A DNA stretch of 7,204 nt from a bacterium (lineage in GTDB: Bacteria; JAHJDO01): positions 1 to 7,204 of the forward strand of contig JAUSPT010000037.1 in NCBI GenBank assembly GCA_030652805.1, written 5' to 3'. Of the stretch, positions 6,921 through 7,204 are shown one piece after another. A program made the position numbers and the translations under genes. The notes under the pieces were generated by a model. That model saw only the letters and a list, made by a program, of their open reading frames with translations, was not told where the DNA came from and did no database searches. The number at the start of each line of letters is the position of its first letter. Within the stretch, counting starts at the first letter, position 1.

Positions 6921-6976
6921 CGATTTTGTCAAGCACCCTAGAATCGCTATTGGAAATAAATTGATGAGAAAAAATA

Positions 6977-7005
6977 TTGAAAAAGCCTCGTTGGCAAGCG
7001 ATAAT
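6977..7005 (+). promoter_or_regulatory. Divergent sigma70-like promoter
   Basis: On the plus strand TTGAAA (6977-6982) is followed by exactly 17 bp and GATAAT (7000-7005), each five of six consensus matches. It points away from the pump operon toward the six-codon ORF and hairpin downstream. The predicted start is near 7012. The spacer contains the left arm of a 9-bp inverted repeat (CCTCGTTGG, 6986-6994), a possible repressor half-site. Confidence 0.5.
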
Positions 7006-7044
7006 AGGACTTGTGAAAACAAAACAACCACTTAACCAACGAGG
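6986..7044. repeat. 9-bp inverted repeat CCTCGTTGG / CCAACGAGG
   Basis: CCTCGTTGG (6986-6994) and CCAACGAGG (7036-7044) are perfect inverted copies separated by 41 bases. The right arm overlaps the GAGGTG ribosome binding site at 7041-7046, and the left arm lies inside the promoter spacer. The repeat could be a pair of protein-binding half-sites, the ends of a small element, or an RNA stem hiding the ribosome binding site if transcription starts further upstream. Confidence 0.6.
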
Positions 7045-7051
7045 TGAAACA

Positions 7052-7072
7052 ATGGTACAACAAACGTTATAG
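7052..7072 (+). CDS. Six-codon ORF (MVQQTL), leader peptide or gene remnant
   Basis: ATG at 7052-7054 follows GAGGTG (7041-7046) at an ideal five-base distance and reads six codons, MVQQTL, to a TAG at 7070-7072. A hairpin terminator begins ten bases later, and a promoter-like pair lies upstream at 6977-7005. So good initiation signals serve an almost empty gene. It may be a leader peptide, the stump of a gene (perhaps a transposase) whose body was deleted, or chance. No run of one amino acid suggests classical attenuation. Confidence 0.3.
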   Translation: MVQQTL

Positions 7073-7073
7073 T

Positions 7074-7204
7074 TTAGTTATAAAAAGTTGATCTTTTCAA
7101 CTTTTTTTGCATTTTTACTTTATACGTAGAAACGCCACGACAATTCAAGCTCTCTGCCACCTCCTTTCCAGCTTGATTGATATTGATATATAGTATCATT
7201 TTTT
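7074..7204 (-). pseudogene. Possible remnant of a LuxR/NarL-type helix-turn-helix C-terminus
   Basis: A minus-strand frame is open from the right edge to a TAA at 7074-7076; from the ATG at 7197-7199 it encodes 41 residues. Its centre, AGKEVAESL then VSTYKVKMQKKLK, fits the LuxR/NarL DNA-binding helix-turn-helix pattern (typically NKEIAEEL...KTVSTYR..I..KL). The turn between AESL and VSTY is about two residues shorter than normal. The frame stops soon after the KL, earlier than response regulators usually do. No receiver domain can be judged because the window ends. The DNA also contains AAAGGAGGTGG (minus strand, 7159-7169), which looks like a ribosome binding site but here may simply encode Lys-Glu-Val. 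It could be the worn or truncated end of a response-regulator gene, or chance resemblance. Confidence 0.35.
7082..7108. terminator. Bidirectional intrinsic terminator hairpin
   Basis: AAAAAGTTGA (7082-7091) pairs perfectly with TCAACTTTTT (7097-7106) around a five-base TCTTT loop, giving a 10-bp stem flanked by T-runs in either direction. On the plus strand it would end the mini-unit containing the six-codon ORF. On the minus strand it overlaps the last codons of the frame entering from the right edge. The stem is AT-rich with only two G-C pairs, so strength is moderate. Confidence 0.6.

Overview
The window is dominated by one compact minus-strand operon of five genes (about 6856 down to 355) that encodes a complete tripartite RND efflux pump with its own repressor. 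In transcription order the genes are a TetR-family regulator, a TolC-like outer-membrane factor, a lipoprotein periplasmic adaptor, an AcrB-type inner-membrane RND permease, and a 96-residue PII-like protein. Neighbouring genes either share ATGA start/stop overlaps or are one base apart, so the five are almost certainly co-transcribed and translationally coupled. A strong sigma70-type promoter (TTGACA, 17 bp, TATATT) lies just upstream of tetR. Three similar 14-bp elements about 20 bp apart cover this promoter and the start region and are good candidates for the TetR operator.

The organism must be a diderm (Gram-negative) bacterium, because the pump has an outer-membrane factor and a lipoprotein adaptor. 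The sequence is AT-rich, with Shine-Dalgarno sites of the AGGAG type. A low-complexity AAGCACCAAAT-type repeat at 4602-4668, and a smaller CCTTTGTG repeat at 291-310, resemble repeat families I associate with Planctomycetota, Omnitrophota and other candidate-phylum genomes. Taxonomy cannot be settled from this window.

Layout. 1-89: the 5' end of an unidentified minus-strand gene cut by the window edge, with its own promoter at 117-145. 90-354: intergenic, with a short tandem repeat and no convincing terminator. 355-6856: the pump operon. 6857-6932: the operon promoter and operator region. 6961-7108: an unexplained plus-strand mini-unit made of a promoter-like sequence, a 9-bp inverted repeat, a good ribosome binding site, a six-codon ORF and a hairpin terminator. 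7074-7204: a minus-strand reading frame open to the right edge whose sequence looks like a worn C-terminal LuxR/NarL helix-turn-helix.

Expected working of the pump: the permease exports substrate using the proton gradient, the adaptor links it to the outer-membrane channel, and TetR represses the whole operon including itself until a ligand binds. Three features stand out. The PII-like protein is coupled to the permease. The adaptor lacks the alpha-helical hairpin that normally contacts TolC. The adaptor's signal peptide is encoded by what looks like an interspersed repeat.
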